Source of the DNA: Desulfomicrobium sp. UBA5193
Lineage (GTDB): Bacteria > Desulfobacterota > Desulfovibrionia > Desulfovibrionales > Desulfomicrobiaceae
Assembly (NCBI GenBank): GCA_002412965.1
Contig: DHWB01000010.1
Span: forward strand, 62,001 to 126,000
DNA: 64,000 nt
Reading direction: 5' to 3'
Shown here: positions 15,867 to 24,597 of the stretch, in pieces
Position numbering within the stretch: position 1 is the first letter of the stretch
Layout of the letters: the number at the start of each line of letters is the position of its first letter
The notes under the pieces: model-generated
Told to the model about the DNA's origin: nothing
The model's input: the letters and a program-made list of their open reading frames with translations, nothing else
The model's database searches: none
Position numbers and translations under genes: made by a program

Positions 15867-16685
15867 TTTTCGGGCTACGGCGTCCGCAGCCCGGCCAAGC
15901 AGATCGCGCAGCAGCCTCTGCGCGGCTTCGGCGTGTTCGGGCAGCGTGTCCAGTTCGTGCAGGAGCTGACGCAGCTCAGGGTCATGAGCCTGCTCGGGTC
16001 CAAGCAGGCAGGGCCTGTGCGTTTCTTTTGTGCTGAAAAAGTTCCAGGCCAGGGGCGCCTGCCTGTCGCGGAAAGGCCAGCTCAGCTTGAGACGCAGCAG
16101 CTCCGCCAGCGCGATGCGGCCTCCCTCGGAAAGGCGCTCGGGATCGATGGCAGAGCCCAGGCGGCCTTCAACGGCGCCAAGCAGGGCGGCAAGGAAGCGA
16201 TGCTCCGGGATGATCAGCCCGTATTCGTACCAGTCGTCCAGCACTTCGCGCGTGATGCGTTTGTATCTTGGCTCCATCTCATCATAGGTCGGGCAGAAGA
16301 AGTATTTGCAGGCCGCGCCGCCATAAAAGCTGAGGCCCCGCCAATCCACGCCGCCATTTCCCAGGGCCAGCGGATGCAGCAGGCAGCCGATGCGCTCGCC
16401 GCCGTCCTGAATCATGCCGACAAAGACGCAGTGATGAAAATCAGGGATGGGAAAGTCCGAGCCCTCGACCCGCAGGCGCTCCTGTTCAAAGGCGAGGATG
16501 GCGTCGATGGTGCGGGGCGTCACGGCAAAGCTTCCGGTGCGCTCGGCCAGGATGGCGTGCATACGGTCGCGGGACAGGCCCGGCATATTGTAGAGCCCGC
16601 AGCAACTGCCGCAGGAGACGCAGGCCCCTGTCTGGCAGAGGTACACTCCGCCCCGGACCTGCTCATCTTCGGGAAGAATCGGCAT
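15864..16685 (-). CDS. cysteine-cluster protein (YkgJ-like iron/zinc-binding family)
   Basis: 273 aa. Near the N-terminus is CVSCGSCCGLY, followed by CVFVGMI and CLLHP, matching the CxxCxxCC...C...C pattern of the YkgJ/UPF0153 family thought to bind an Fe-S cluster or zinc. Further cysteines occur in ACKYFFCPTYDE. The C-terminal half is helical and without motifs. It is soluble and its function is unknown. It is downstream of the DUF475 gene on the same strand (33-bp gap), so the two may be co-transcribed. Confidence 0.7.
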   Translation of the reverse strand: MPILPEDEQVRGGVYLCQTGACVSCGSCCGLYNMPGLSRDRMHAILAERTGSFAVTPRTIDAILAFEQERLRVEGSDFPIPDFHHCVFVGMIQDGGERIGCLLHPLALGNGGVDWRGLSFYGGAACKYFFCPTYDEMEPRYKRITREVLDDWYEYGLIIPEHRFLAALLGAVEGRLGSAIDPERLSEGGRIALAELLRLKLSWPFRDRQAPLAWNFFSTKETHRPCLLGPEQAHDPELRQLLHELDTLPEHAEAAQRLLRDLLGRAADAVARK

Positions 16686-16718
16686 CGTGTCCCCCTGTTT
16701 GTCGCTTGCCGATGGCGA

Positions 16719-17765
16719 TCAGGCGGCCTTGCTGCGATTCTGGATGATGCTGGTCAGCACTCCGGCGCCGAGGATGACCATGCTGGTCAGGCCAGTGGTG
16801 ATTTCGCCTCCGGGCAGGTGGTGCCCGGCCGCGGACATGAACATGACCAGGACCAGAAAGCCGATGGCCCAAAATGCGGCCGGTTCCAGGTAGATGTACT
16901 GTTCAAGGGTGCCTTTGGACACGAGGTATACGGTCATGGAGCGCACGAACAGGGCGCCGATGCCCAGCCCGATGGCGATGAGCCAGAATTTGTTGGTGAT
17001 GGCGAAGGCCGCCACCACTCCGTCAAAGGAAAAGCTGCTGTCCAGCACTTCCAGATACAGGAGTCCGACCAGCCCGTTTTTTCCCGCCACGGTGACAATG
17101 TCTCCGCCGCCGACGACGTGTTTGAGCACGTCGATGAGCGCGTGCACGGCAAAACCGCTCAGCGCGCTGATAAGAAAGATGTACTTGTCGGTGGAAGGGA
17201 TGAAGAGGGTCGTGACCATGACCAGACCGATGGTCAGGCTCGCGGCCGCATTGTCCACGCCTCCGACCTTGGAGAGCATTCTTTCAACCACGGGCAGCCA
17301 GTGCGTTTCCTTTTCCTTGTTCAGGAAATAGGTCAGGGCCACCATGAGCAAAAAGCTGCCGCCGAAGCCCATGATGCCGAGGTGGCTTCCTTCCATGATC
17401 TGGCGGTATTCGTTGGGCCTTGTGGTGGCGATGATCCAGGCCTGGGTGAACTCCATGTGTCCGGCCACGGAGATGATCAGAATGGGGAACAGGATTCTCA
17501 TGCCGAACACGGCGATGGCGATGCCCACGGTCAGGAACATGATGCGCCAGAACGGGGTCATGACCTTCAGCACCGTGGCGTTGACGACGGCGTTGTCCAG
17601 GGACACGGAGGTCTCCAGGCAGGCCAGGAGGCTCGTGGTCAGCAGAAATGCCAGGGCCATGGGCAGGCCGCCGCTATGGTATCCCAGGTAAAAAGCTCCG
17701 GCCAGGCCGAGCAGGGAGAGGATGATGGATTCGAGAAAATAGCTGATGGTGCTGCGCTGTGCCAT
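16719..17765 (-). CDS. DUF475/TerC-like integral membrane protein
   Basis: 348 aa with about eight to nine hydrophobic helices. The first conserved block SLDNAVVNATVLK and a second block DSSFSFDGVVAAFAITN place acidic residues within helices, as in TerC/DUF475 proteins, which are linked to metal-ion export and tellurite resistance. The transported ion is not determinable here. A 135-bp gap with a terminator separates it from pstA, so it is not part of the pst operon. Confidence 0.8.
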   Translation of the reverse strand: MAQRSTISYFLESIILSLLGLAGAFYLGYHSGGLPMALAFLLTTSLLACLETSVSLDNAVVNATVLKVMTPFWRIMFLTVGIAIAVFGMRILFPILIISVAGHMEFTQAWIIATTRPNEYRQIMEGSHLGIMGFGGSFLLMVALTYFLNKEKETHWLPVVERMLSKVGGVDNAAASLTIGLVMVTTLFIPSTDKYIFLISALSGFAVHALIDVLKHVVGGGDIVTVAGKNGLVGLLYLEVLDSSFSFDGVVAAFAITNKFWLIAIGLGIGALFVRSMTVYLVSKGTLEQYIYLEPAAFWAIGFLVLVMFMSAAGHHLPGGEITTGLTSMVILGAGVLTSIIQNRSKAA

Positions 17766-17856
17766 GATTGCCTCATACGGGAACTGTCTGCGGAAAGAAA
17801 CTTCGAGGGCGGGTAGCTTGCCGCCGAACCTGCGTCAAGCCGTAGAGCGGGAACAA

Positions 17857-17880
17857 AAAAAGGGGATCGCTCCCCTTTGT
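17857..17880 (-). terminator. terminator of the pstSCA operon
   Basis: Read on the minus strand: AAAGGGGA, loop GCGA, TCCCC, then a run of seven T residues; it lies 20 bp after the pstA stop. Confidence 0.85.
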
Positions 17881-17900
17881 TACAGGCATGTCTGGCGGAG

Positions 17901-19061
17901 TCACCATTTGCGCTCGTACTTGTTGCGCAGCATGATGGCCACGGCATTCATGGATAGGAGGACGACCAGTAGCACGATGATGCCGGCGGAGGTGCGCTCG
18001 GTAAAGGCGCGAATCGATTCCGAGGACCACACATAGATCTGGGCCGGGAGCACGGTGGCCGCGCTGGTCAGGCTGCGCGGCATGTCCTGGATGTAGGCGA
18101 CCATGCCGATGATGAGGAGCGGTGCGGTCTCGCCGATGGCCCGGGCCAGGCCGATGATGGTGCCGGTCAGGATGCCGGGCAGGGACAGAGGCAGGATGTG
18201 GTCCCAAACCACCTGCCAGTGGGTTGCGCCAAGGGCCAGGGCCCCCTCGCGGATGGAGTCGGGGATGGCCCGGATGGCGGCGCGCGTGGAGATGATGATG
18301 ACCGGCAGGGTCATGAGCGCCAGCGTCAGCCCGCCGACCAGGGCCGAAGATCGGGGCAGCCCCATGAAATTGATGAAGATGGCAAGGCCCAAAAGACCGA
18401 AGAGAATGGATGGGATGGCCGCCAGGTTGTTGATGTTCACTTCGACGATTTGCATGAGCCGATTGTCAGGAGCGAACTCTTCCAGATAGATCGCGGCCAT
18501 TACCCCGGCCGGAAAGCTGAAAATGAACGTGATGGCCAGCAGGTAGACCGTGCCCACAGCTGCGGACAGGATGCCCGCCATCTCCGCCAGCTTGGAGTCG
18601 CCGTTGGAGAAGAATCCGACGTTGAAGACCTTCTTGATCGAGCCTTCGGCCACAAGCTCGTCCACCAGGGCGATTTCCCTGGGCTTCAAGCGGTTGGGCT
18701 TGCCCTTGATGTATTGATCCACCTCGGCGTTGGCCAGGACCCAGATTTCGGATGTTGTGTCCAGCAGTTGTGGGTTTTCGCGCAGCTGCATGGGCAGAAT
18801 GCGGGTCACGCCGCGACTGACCAGGGGGTCGATCCGCTTGTCCAGGGCGGACCTCGGGTTATCGAATATCGACTGCGAAAAGGTGACGCTGGTCCGGATT
18901 TCCGTTTGCATGAAGGCGGTGTATCCTTGACGGATTATGTCCGCGAAGAAAACCACCAGGAAGATTCCGGCAACGGAGATGGCCATGTAGGAGAGAGCTC
19001 TGAACTGGCTCTCCCCGTTTTTGCGTTTGCGCAGGCTGCGCGGGTCGATGGGCATGCTCAT
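17901..19061 (-). CDS. pstA: phosphate ABC transporter permease PstA
   Basis: 386 aa from ATG 19061. After an N-terminal membrane helix and a ~150-residue extracytoplasmic stretch, the ABC permease core starts near VYLLAITFIFSFPAGVMAAI. It ends with the EAA loop REGALALGATHWQVVWDHILP. With PstC it forms the channel of the high-affinity phosphate importer. The start is 8 bp after the pstC stop. The matching ATPase gene pstB is not here but 24 kb away beside phoR. The long first loop is larger than in E. coli PstA (~296 aa). Confidence 0.93.
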   Translation of the reverse strand: MSMPIDPRSLRKRKNGESQFRALSYMAISVAGIFLVVFFADIIRQGYTAFMQTEIRTSVTFSQSIFDNPRSALDKRIDPLVSRGVTRILPMQLRENPQLLDTTSEIWVLANAEVDQYIKGKPNRLKPREIALVDELVAEGSIKKVFNVGFFSNGDSKLAEMAGILSAAVGTVYLLAITFIFSFPAGVMAAIYLEEFAPDNRLMQIVEVNINNLAAIPSILFGLLGLAIFINFMGLPRSSALVGGLTLALMTLPVIIISTRAAIRAIPDSIREGALALGATHWQVVWDHILPLSLPGILTGTIIGLARAIGETAPLLIIGMVAYIQDMPRSLTSAATVLPAQIYVWSSESIRAFTERTSAGIIVLLVVLLSMNAVAIMLRNKYERKW

Positions 19062-19069
19062 GGCGGCTC

Positions 19070-20299
19070 CTATTCGTATCTTTGGCGGAACTTTCGAATG
19101 ACTGTCAGGGACACGATATTCAGGCACAGGGTCAGGACCAGCAGTACCAGGCCGAGACCGAATGCGGACAGGGTCTCGGGGCTGTCAAAGGACTGATCGC
19201 CGGTCAGGGCGTCGACGATGCGCACGTTGACCGTGGTCATCCCCACCAGCGGGTTCCAGGACAGGTTCGGTTGCAGGCCGGCGGCCATGACCACGATCAT
19301 GGTTTCCCCGACGGCGCGGGACACTGCCAGCAGGCAGGCCGAGACGATACCCGGCAGGGCGGCGGGCAGGATGACCCGTTTGATGGTCTCCGAAGGATAG
19401 GCGCCCAGCGCCAGTGAACCTTCGCGCAGGCTTTGCGGCACGGAGCTGATCACGTCGTCGGACAGGGACGAGACCAGGGGGATGATCATGATACCCATGA
19501 CCAGGCCTGGGCTCAATGCGTTGGTGTAGTCGGCGCTTATGCCCACCTTGTCGGCCAGGTTCACGATCAGGGGGCTGACCGTGATGGCTGCGAAAAATCC
19601 GTAAACCACGGTGGGGATGCCGGCCAGGATCTCCAGCGCGGGCTTTGCAACACGTCTGACCGCCAGTGATGCGTATTCGGACATGCAGATGGCCGATAAG
19701 AGGCCCACCGGGATGGCCACACACATGGCGATGGCCGTGATCATGAACGTGCCGGCAAACAGGGGCACTGATCCGAAGAGGGGCTGAATCTTGCCGTCTT
19801 CACCCACGGTAGCGGCATCGGGATTCCAGGTCGTTCCGGTCAGGAAGTCCCAGAAATTGACGATGCGAAAAAAATGAACCGCCTCGAAGACGATGGACAG
19901 GACGATGCCGATGGTCGTCAGGATGGAAATGAGCGATGCCACCAGCAGAATGCGGATGATCGTTTTTTCCAGAGCGGTGCGTACGCGCAGGCTCGGACGG
20001 ATGGCCTTGAGCGCGATCCAGATGCTGCCGGCTCCGAGGAGCAGGGCCGCGGCCGCGAACATGGGCCAGGGCACCTCGGCCAGGTCAAAAAGGTCGAGAA
20101 TCGAGCCGATCAGGCTGATCAGCACGGCAGGCATCAGCATCTTGCTGACGGCAAACCAGCCGAACAGATTTTCCGATGCCTTGTATCTGGCATTGGGGTC
20201 CTGCTGAACGCGGATTTTCCTGCGGCCAAGGAAATAGCCGAACAGGGCCAGGGGCAACAGGCCGGCGAACAGGTATTGGGCCAGGTAGGTTGTGGTCAC
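19070..20299 (-). CDS. pstC: phosphate ABC transporter permease PstC
   Basis: 409 aa, longer than E. coli PstC (~319) because of an N-terminal extension with two to three extra hydrophobic segments. The permease core has VPLFAGTFMITAIAMCVAIP, the EAA loop REGSLALGAYPSETIKRVILP, and VGETMIVVMAAG. It pairs with PstA in the inner membrane. It is separated from pstS by a strong hairpin, which would leave pstS more abundant than the permeases. Confidence 0.93.
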   Translation of the reverse strand: MTTTYLAQYLFAGLLPLALFGYFLGRRKIRVQQDPNARYKASENLFGWFAVSKMLMPAVLISLIGSILDLFDLAEVPWPMFAAAALLLGAGSIWIALKAIRPSLRVRTALEKTIIRILLVASLISILTTIGIVLSIVFEAVHFFRIVNFWDFLTGTTWNPDAATVGEDGKIQPLFGSVPLFAGTFMITAIAMCVAIPVGLLSAICMSEYASLAVRRVAKPALEILAGIPTVVYGFFAAITVSPLIVNLADKVGISADYTNALSPGLVMGIMIIPLVSSLSDDVISSVPQSLREGSLALGAYPSETIKRVILPAALPGIVSACLLAVSRAVGETMIVVMAAGLQPNLSWNPLVGMTTVNVRIVDALTGDQSFDSPETLSAFGLGLVLLVLTLCLNIVSLTVIRKFRQRYE

Positions 20300-20327
20300 G
20301 AGGGTCCTCGCATGTTGGCGGGCGCGA

Positions 20328-20365
20328 CGAAGGGCCGATCCGTAAGCTCACGGCTCGGCCCTTCG
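20328..20365 (-). terminator. intercistronic hairpin between pstS and pstC
   Basis: CGAAGGGCCGA pairs with TCGGCCCTTCG (one internal mismatch region and a CCGT/ACGG extension). It is followed on the minus strand by GC-rich sequence without a T-run. More likely an mRNA-stabilising or attenuating stem, as often found after substrate-binding-protein genes. Confidence 0.65.
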
Positions 20366-20383
20366 CGGGTTTCTCTTTCTTGA

Positions 20384-21403
20384 CTATTTTTTCTTCAATT
20401 CGTCCAGTGCCAGCTTCTTCTTGCTCAGCACGTTCTCGCGGACCTTGGCGAGTTCATCTGCGGGCAGCGGAATCAGGCCGATGGTCTTCAGCAGGCCTTC
20501 CTTGCCGATCATCTTGTCGCTCATGAACAGCTCCACGTATTCCTTCAGACCGGGGATGGCGTCATAGTGAGCGTTCTTGATGTAGAAGTACAGGGAGCGG
20601 GAGATCGGGTACTTGCCGGAGGAGACGGACTCGGGATTCGGGGTCACGCCGTTGATGGCGGTGCCCTGGATGGAGTCGGCGTTTTCTTCCAGGAAGCTAT
20701 AGCCGAAGATGCCGAAAGCGTCCTTGTCCTTGGCCAGTTTCTGCACGATCAGGTTGTCATTTTCACCGGCCGGGACGTAGGCGCTGTCCTGACGGATGCT
20801 CTTGTATCCTTTCTCGTATCCTTCGATCTTGCCGCACACTTTTTCAACAACCATTTCTTCAAAGGCGTCGCGGGTGCCGGAAGAGGTGGGCGGTCCGTAG
20901 AAGACGATCTTGCGGGCCGGCAGCTGGGGGTTGATCTCGTTCCACATCTTGTAGGGGTTGGGAACGATCTTGCCGTCAACCAGGACATCGGCGGCCACAG
21001 CCATGGCCAGTTCCTCAAGGGTGATGCTCATGGGAGCGTTGTCCTTGCTCTGGGCGATGGCGATGCCGTCAAAGCCGATCTTGGCTTCGGTGATGTCGAC
21101 AACGCCGTTCTTGGCGGCGGCTTCGAATTCAGAGTCCTTCATGCGGCGGGAAGAGTTTGCGATGTCGGGAGTGTTCGCTCCCATGCCGGCGCCGAAAAGC
21201 TTGTGGCCTCCGCCGGAACCGGTGGATTCGACGACGGGTGCCGCGAATTTGGTGGTTGCGCCCAGTTCTTCAGCCACATAGCTGGAGAAGGGGAAAACGG
21301 TGGACGATCCGGTGACTTTGACCTGATCGCGGGCGTGGGCCATGCCCGTGCCGACCAGCAGCAGGGCGAGAGCGAAAATGGCTTTGTTCAGAAAACGGTT
21401 CAT
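20384..21403 (-). CDS. pstS: phosphate-binding protein PstS
   Basis: 339 aa from ATG 21403, with AAGGAGG upstream. A signal peptide (LNKAIFALALLLVGTGMAHA) precedes the mature start DQVKVTGSSTVFPFSS, the PstS phosphate-loop signature. TSSGTRDAFEEMV and SLYFYIKNAH complete the family pattern. It captures phosphate in the periplasm for PstCAB. A Pho box about 95 bp upstream indicates PhoB control. Confidence 0.95.
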   Translation of the reverse strand: MNRFLNKAIFALALLLVGTGMAHARDQVKVTGSSTVFPFSSYVAEELGATTKFAAPVVESTGSGGGHKLFGAGMGANTPDIANSSRRMKDSEFEAAAKNGVVDITEAKIGFDGIAIAQSKDNAPMSITLEELAMAVAADVLVDGKIVPNPYKMWNEINPQLPARKIVFYGPPTSSGTRDAFEEMVVEKVCGKIEGYEKGYKSIRQDSAYVPAGENDNLIVQKLAKDKDAFGIFGYSFLEENADSIQGTAINGVTPNPESVSSGKYPISRSLYFYIKNAHYDAIPGLKEYVELFMSDKMIGKEGLLKTIGLIPLPADELAKVRENVLSKKKLALDELKKK

Positions 21404-21708
21404 GGGATTGCCTCCTTGGCTATGTTTCAAATTCAGGTTTGTGTCGTGCACTGGAGGACTAACTAGGCGCTGATTGTTACAGGATGTTGAGGCGATTGTG
21501 ACAGGGGTGTGACAGCGTGCGGGTGTGAATGTTCGCGCCTGGCCTGGCCGATATGAAGTTGAGAGAGAGAATAGCAGAATATCGGCGTTCAAGGCAAGCT
21601 CCTGCCATTCGGGCTCACTCGATGCGGCGTCTTTGCGCCCCTTGAAACTTTAAGACATGGTTATCCGGAGCTTCATTATTTTAGTTGCCATGTTTATTAA
21701 AATTGAAA
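21404..21708. other. pstS-chrA divergent intergenic region
   Basis: 305 bp without a gene. It contains the Pho box near pstS and an AT-rich stretch (21668-21710) before chrA that could hold its promoter. Nothing else is recognisable. Confidence 0.5.
21498..21515 (-). promoter_or_regulatory. Pho box upstream of pstS
   Basis: On the minus strand, two CTGTCAC repeats (21515-21509 and 21504-21498) lie exactly 11 bp apart, the PhoB-binding spacing. A third, weaker TGTAACA lies further downstream. Confidence 0.85.
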
Positions 21709-23043
21709 ATGACAGCCCCCATGAGTAAAATAATGACCCCATCTCTAAGCGAAGCCTTCTGGACCTGGCTGCGTATCGGTCTCTTGAGCTTCGGTGGCCC
21801 CGCCGGGCAGATCGCCATGATGCACAAGACCCTGGTCGAGGACAAAAAATGGATCTCGAATGACCGGTTCCTGCACGCCCTCAACTATTGCCATTTTCTG
21901 CCCGGCCCCGAGGCCCAGCAGCTGGCCACCTACGTCGGGTGGCTCACGCACCGCACCTGGGGCGGGATCATGGCCGGGACCCTCTTCGTGCTGCCCGGAT
22001 TTTTCGTCATTCTGGCATTGAGCGCCCTGTATGCGGCCTACCGGCAGGTTCCGGCGGTGGATGCGCTCTTTTACGGCTTGAAGCCCGCCGTGCTGGCCAT
22101 TGTCATTGGCGCGGTGCTGCGGGTGGGGGGCAAGTCCATCAAGACCAGGTTCGCCCTGGGGCTGGCCGCTTTCGCCTTTGTGGCGCTTTTCGCGTTCGAC
22201 GTGCCCTTTCCGCTGGTGGTTTTTGGCGCCGCCCTGCTGGGCTGGCTCAAATCCAGAAGCACGGTGGAGCCGGGCTGCACGGCTCATTGCGAGGAGGAAG
22301 AGGACGTCCCCGAACATGCCAGGCCCAGCGCGTCCCGCAGCCTGCTCGTGCTGGCGACGTGGGTTCCGCTGTGGCTCGGGCCGGTCCTTGTCATCGGCCT
22401 GCTCTTTGGGTGGGATGACATCTATGCCCGGCTGGCCGTGTTTTTCAGCAAGATGGCAGTGGTCACCTTCGGCGGGGCTTATGCCGTGCTGAGTTACGTG
22501 GCCCAGCAGGCCGTGGAGGGATATGGCTGGCTTTCCCCGGTGGACATGATCAGCGGCCTGGCCCTGGCCGAGACCACCCCCGGTCCGCTCATACTGGTGC
22601 TCGAATATGTCGGTTTCATGGCAGCCTTCGCCAGCCCCGGAGCCTTGCATCCTCTGCTGGCCGGAGCGCTTGGGGCGGCGCTGACCGTCTGGGTCACGTT
22701 CACGCCCTGCTTTTTGTGGATTTTTCTGGGCGCGCCTTACATGGAGGCCATTCGCGGCAACCGCAACCTGTCCGCGGCCCTGGCCGGGGTGACGGCCGCC
22801 GTGGTCGGCGTGATCCTGAACCTGTCCCTGTGGTTCGGGCTGCACACCCTTTTTGGCGAGGTCGGTTCCTGGCATGGACCCTTTGGCCTCAAGCTGCCCG
22901 TGCCGGGCCTTGGCAGCCTGGATGTGTGGGCGCTCATGCTCAGCGCGGGAGCACTCCTGGCCCTGACCCGCTTCAAGATCGGCATGGGCACGACCCTGGC
23001 CGGGTGCGCGGCGCTGGGGTGGGTGGTGCGGATGCTGGCCTAG
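21709..23043 (+). CDS. chrA: chromate transporter ChrA, two-domain form
   Basis: 444 aa from ATG 21709 (ATG 21721 is equally possible; neither has a clear ribosome site). It has two homologous CHR halves. The first contains FGGPAGQIAMMH and FLPGPEAQQLATYVGW. The second contains VTFGGAYAVLSYVAQQAVEG and a TPGPLILVLEYVGF block. The halves are joined by a charged linker near residue 200. ChrA expels chromate, perhaps in exchange with sulfate, across the inner membrane. It lies beside sulfur-anion transport genes but on the opposite strand. Confidence 0.93.
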   Translation: MTAPMSKIMTPSLSEAFWTWLRIGLLSFGGPAGQIAMMHKTLVEDKKWISNDRFLHALNYCHFLPGPEAQQLATYVGWLTHRTWGGIMAGTLFVLPGFFVILALSALYAAYRQVPAVDALFYGLKPAVLAIVIGAVLRVGGKSIKTRFALGLAAFAFVALFAFDVPFPLVVFGAALLGWLKSRSTVEPGCTAHCEEEEDVPEHARPSASRSLLVLATWVPLWLGPVLVIGLLFGWDDIYARLAVFFSKMAVVTFGGAYAVLSYVAQQAVEGYGWLSPVDMISGLALAETTPGPLILVLEYVGFMAAFASPGALHPLLAGALGAALTVWVTFTPCFLWIFLGAPYMEAIRGNRNLSAALAGVTAAVVGVILNLSLWFGLHTLFGEVGSWHGPFGLKLPVPGLGSLDVWALMLSAGALLALTRFKIGMGTTLAGCAALGWVVRMLA

Positions 23044-23088
23044 CAGGACGTATCCGGCGTCACCCAAGTTATACTTTTGGTTCGAAAT

Positions 23089-23141
23089 CCCGATCCAAAC
23101 GACGAAACCCCGCATCGCGGGGTTTCGTCGTTTGGATCGGG
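23089..23141. terminator. bidirectional terminator with a perfect 25-bp stem
   Basis: Bases 23089-23113 pair exactly with 23117-23141 around a 3-base loop (ATC). The core is GAAACCCCGC/GCGGGGTTTC. It lies between the convergent chrA and tauE genes. Unusually long for a simple terminator. Confidence 0.8.
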
Positions 23142-23169
23142 GTAAACCGGGGAGATGGCTTGGCGCGCG

Positions 23170-24219
23170 TTACGCGGCTTCGGCCATCTGCGTTCTGCGT
23201 CCGGTCCACATGCTGCCGAGGATGATGCCTGAGCCGATGAGCAGCGCCAGGCACATGGAGCCGAAGCTGACCTTGCTGAGGAGACTCAGCATGTCCGGAC
23301 CGACTTCCATCAGGCCGAGCTTCGCCAGGTACGTGGGCAGTGCCAGGCCGCGGCTGACGGCGACGATGAGCATGATCGTGGCCATGACCATCTTGATCAT
23401 GTGCGGGCGGACATAGGTGGTGCCGATGGCGCCGAGCTGGACGCCCAGGAGGGAGCCGCCGAGGATGATGAGCACGAGCCGGATGTCGACCATGCCGTGC
23501 ATGGCCCAGTTGATGGAGCCGCCCAGGCCCATGGCGAAAGCGATGACCAGCTCCGTGGCCGAGGCCATGAGGCCGGGCACGCCGAGCACGTAGATCATGC
23601 CGGGCACGCCGATGAAGCCGCCGACGGCGATGGTCGCGGCCAGGATGCCGGTGGCGAAGCCGACGGGAATGGTGAACCACAGGGAGATGCGGATGCCGGA
23701 GCGGGGAAAGTTGATCATTGGCGGAAGCTCGATCTTCTGCAAACGCAGGGCAAGGGGCGCGACCTGTTCCACGCCGCCGCTTCTGGCGCATTTTATGGCG
23801 TCACTCATGACGTATCCGCCCACGGTGACCAGCACGAGCACGAAGGACAGGCTGACATAGAGGTCGGATCCGGCCTGGCCCCACAAGGCCAGGATCACCT
23901 GCTGGATCTTGATGCCGATCTGCACGCCGACTCCGGCCGAGGCGGCCATGATCAGGCCGAGCTTCACGTCCACCTGTCCGTACTGGAACCGCTTGATGGC
24001 ACCGACCAGGGCCTTGGGGAATTTGTGGCACATGTTGCTGGCCACGGCCACGGTGCCGGGCACGCCCAGGCTCATCATGCCGGGGGTGAGCACGAAGGCG
24101 CCGCCGGAGCCGATGAAGCCGCTGACGAGGCCGCCGATGAAGCCGACCAGAAACAGGAAGGTCACGTTCATCGCCGTCAGATCAATGAATTTGGTAGGGT
24201 CAAGAGAGAGTATGTCCAT
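23170..24219 (-). CDS. TauE/SafE family sulfite/sulfonate exporter
   Basis: 349 aa from ATG 24219 (AAGGA upstream). The TauE/SafE pattern is present in both halves: GFIGGLVSGFIGSGGAFVLTPGMM and TGILAATIAVGGFIGVPGMI, within about eight to nine helices. These carriers move sulfite, sulfoacetate or related anions. It is the last gene of a leftward series small ORF-usp-sulP-membrane protein-tauE, probably a single transcription unit from the sigma54 promoter at 27.68 kb. A sulfur-anion substrate is inferred from neighbours. Confidence 0.85.
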   Translation of the reverse strand: MDILSLDPTKFIDLTAMNVTFLFLVGFIGGLVSGFIGSGGAFVLTPGMMSLGVPGTVAVASNMCHKFPKALVGAIKRFQYGQVDVKLGLIMAASAGVGVQIGIKIQQVILALWGQAGSDLYVSLSFVLVLVTVGGYVMSDAIKCARSGGVEQVAPLALRLQKIELPPMINFPRSGIRISLWFTIPVGFATGILAATIAVGGFIGVPGMIYVLGVPGLMASATELVIAFAMGLGGSINWAMHGMVDIRLVLIILGGSLLGVQLGAIGTTYVRPHMIKMVMATIMLIVAVSRGLALPTYLAKLGLMEVGPDMLSLLSKVSFGSMCLALLIGSGIILGSMWTGRRTQMAEAA

Positions 24220-24245
24220 TGTGATGTATCCTTCTTGTGGCTGTA

Positions 24246-24542
24246 TCAGGTGTTGAGGACGGGGCGCTGGGCCGGACGCTTGGTGACTTCCACGGTCTTG
24301 CGCACATCTTTGCGGATGGCGGAAATGCCCAGCACGGCCCACAGGTTGCCCGCGAATTCACCGTGCAGGTAGGATACGGCAAAGACCGTCGCGATGGGTC
24401 CGGCGGCCCAGAGCGAGCCTTGGGCGAAATGCGCCGCGATGGTGTCCCCGTAGGCGAAAAAGCCGGTGTACAGGGCTGCGGTCAGTGTGCCGAAAACGAT
24501 GGTCCGTCCGATGGGTTTCTTGTCTGATTGAGGTGTGGCCAT
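24246..24542 (-). CDS. small membrane protein between sulP and tauE
   Basis: 98 aa from ATG 24542 (GGAG six bases upstream). It has two hydrophobic segments (TIVFGTLTAALYTGFFAYG and the region LWAAGPIATVFAVSYL), then a basic cytoplasmic tail. No known family was recognised. It may be an accessory subunit of the neighbouring carriers. Its first few codons (ATGGCCA) recur at ~33,062, which marks the left edge of the tandem duplication. Confidence 0.65.
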   Translation of the reverse strand: MATPQSDKKPIGRTIVFGTLTAALYTGFFAYGDTIAAHFAQGSLWAAGPIATVFAVSYLHGEFAGNLWAVLGISAIRKDVRKTVEVTKRPAQRPVLNT

Positions 24543-24597
24543 TGTATTCTCCATGTTGGTGTTATCCGCATGCTGCGGGTGTTTTGTGTTGGGAATG

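Noticed and set aside
15933..17816. 627-aa plus-strand open frame over the YkgJ-like and DUF475 genes
   Set aside because: Shadow frame with His/Gly/Asp-rich translation; both minus-strand proteins beneath it are recognised families.
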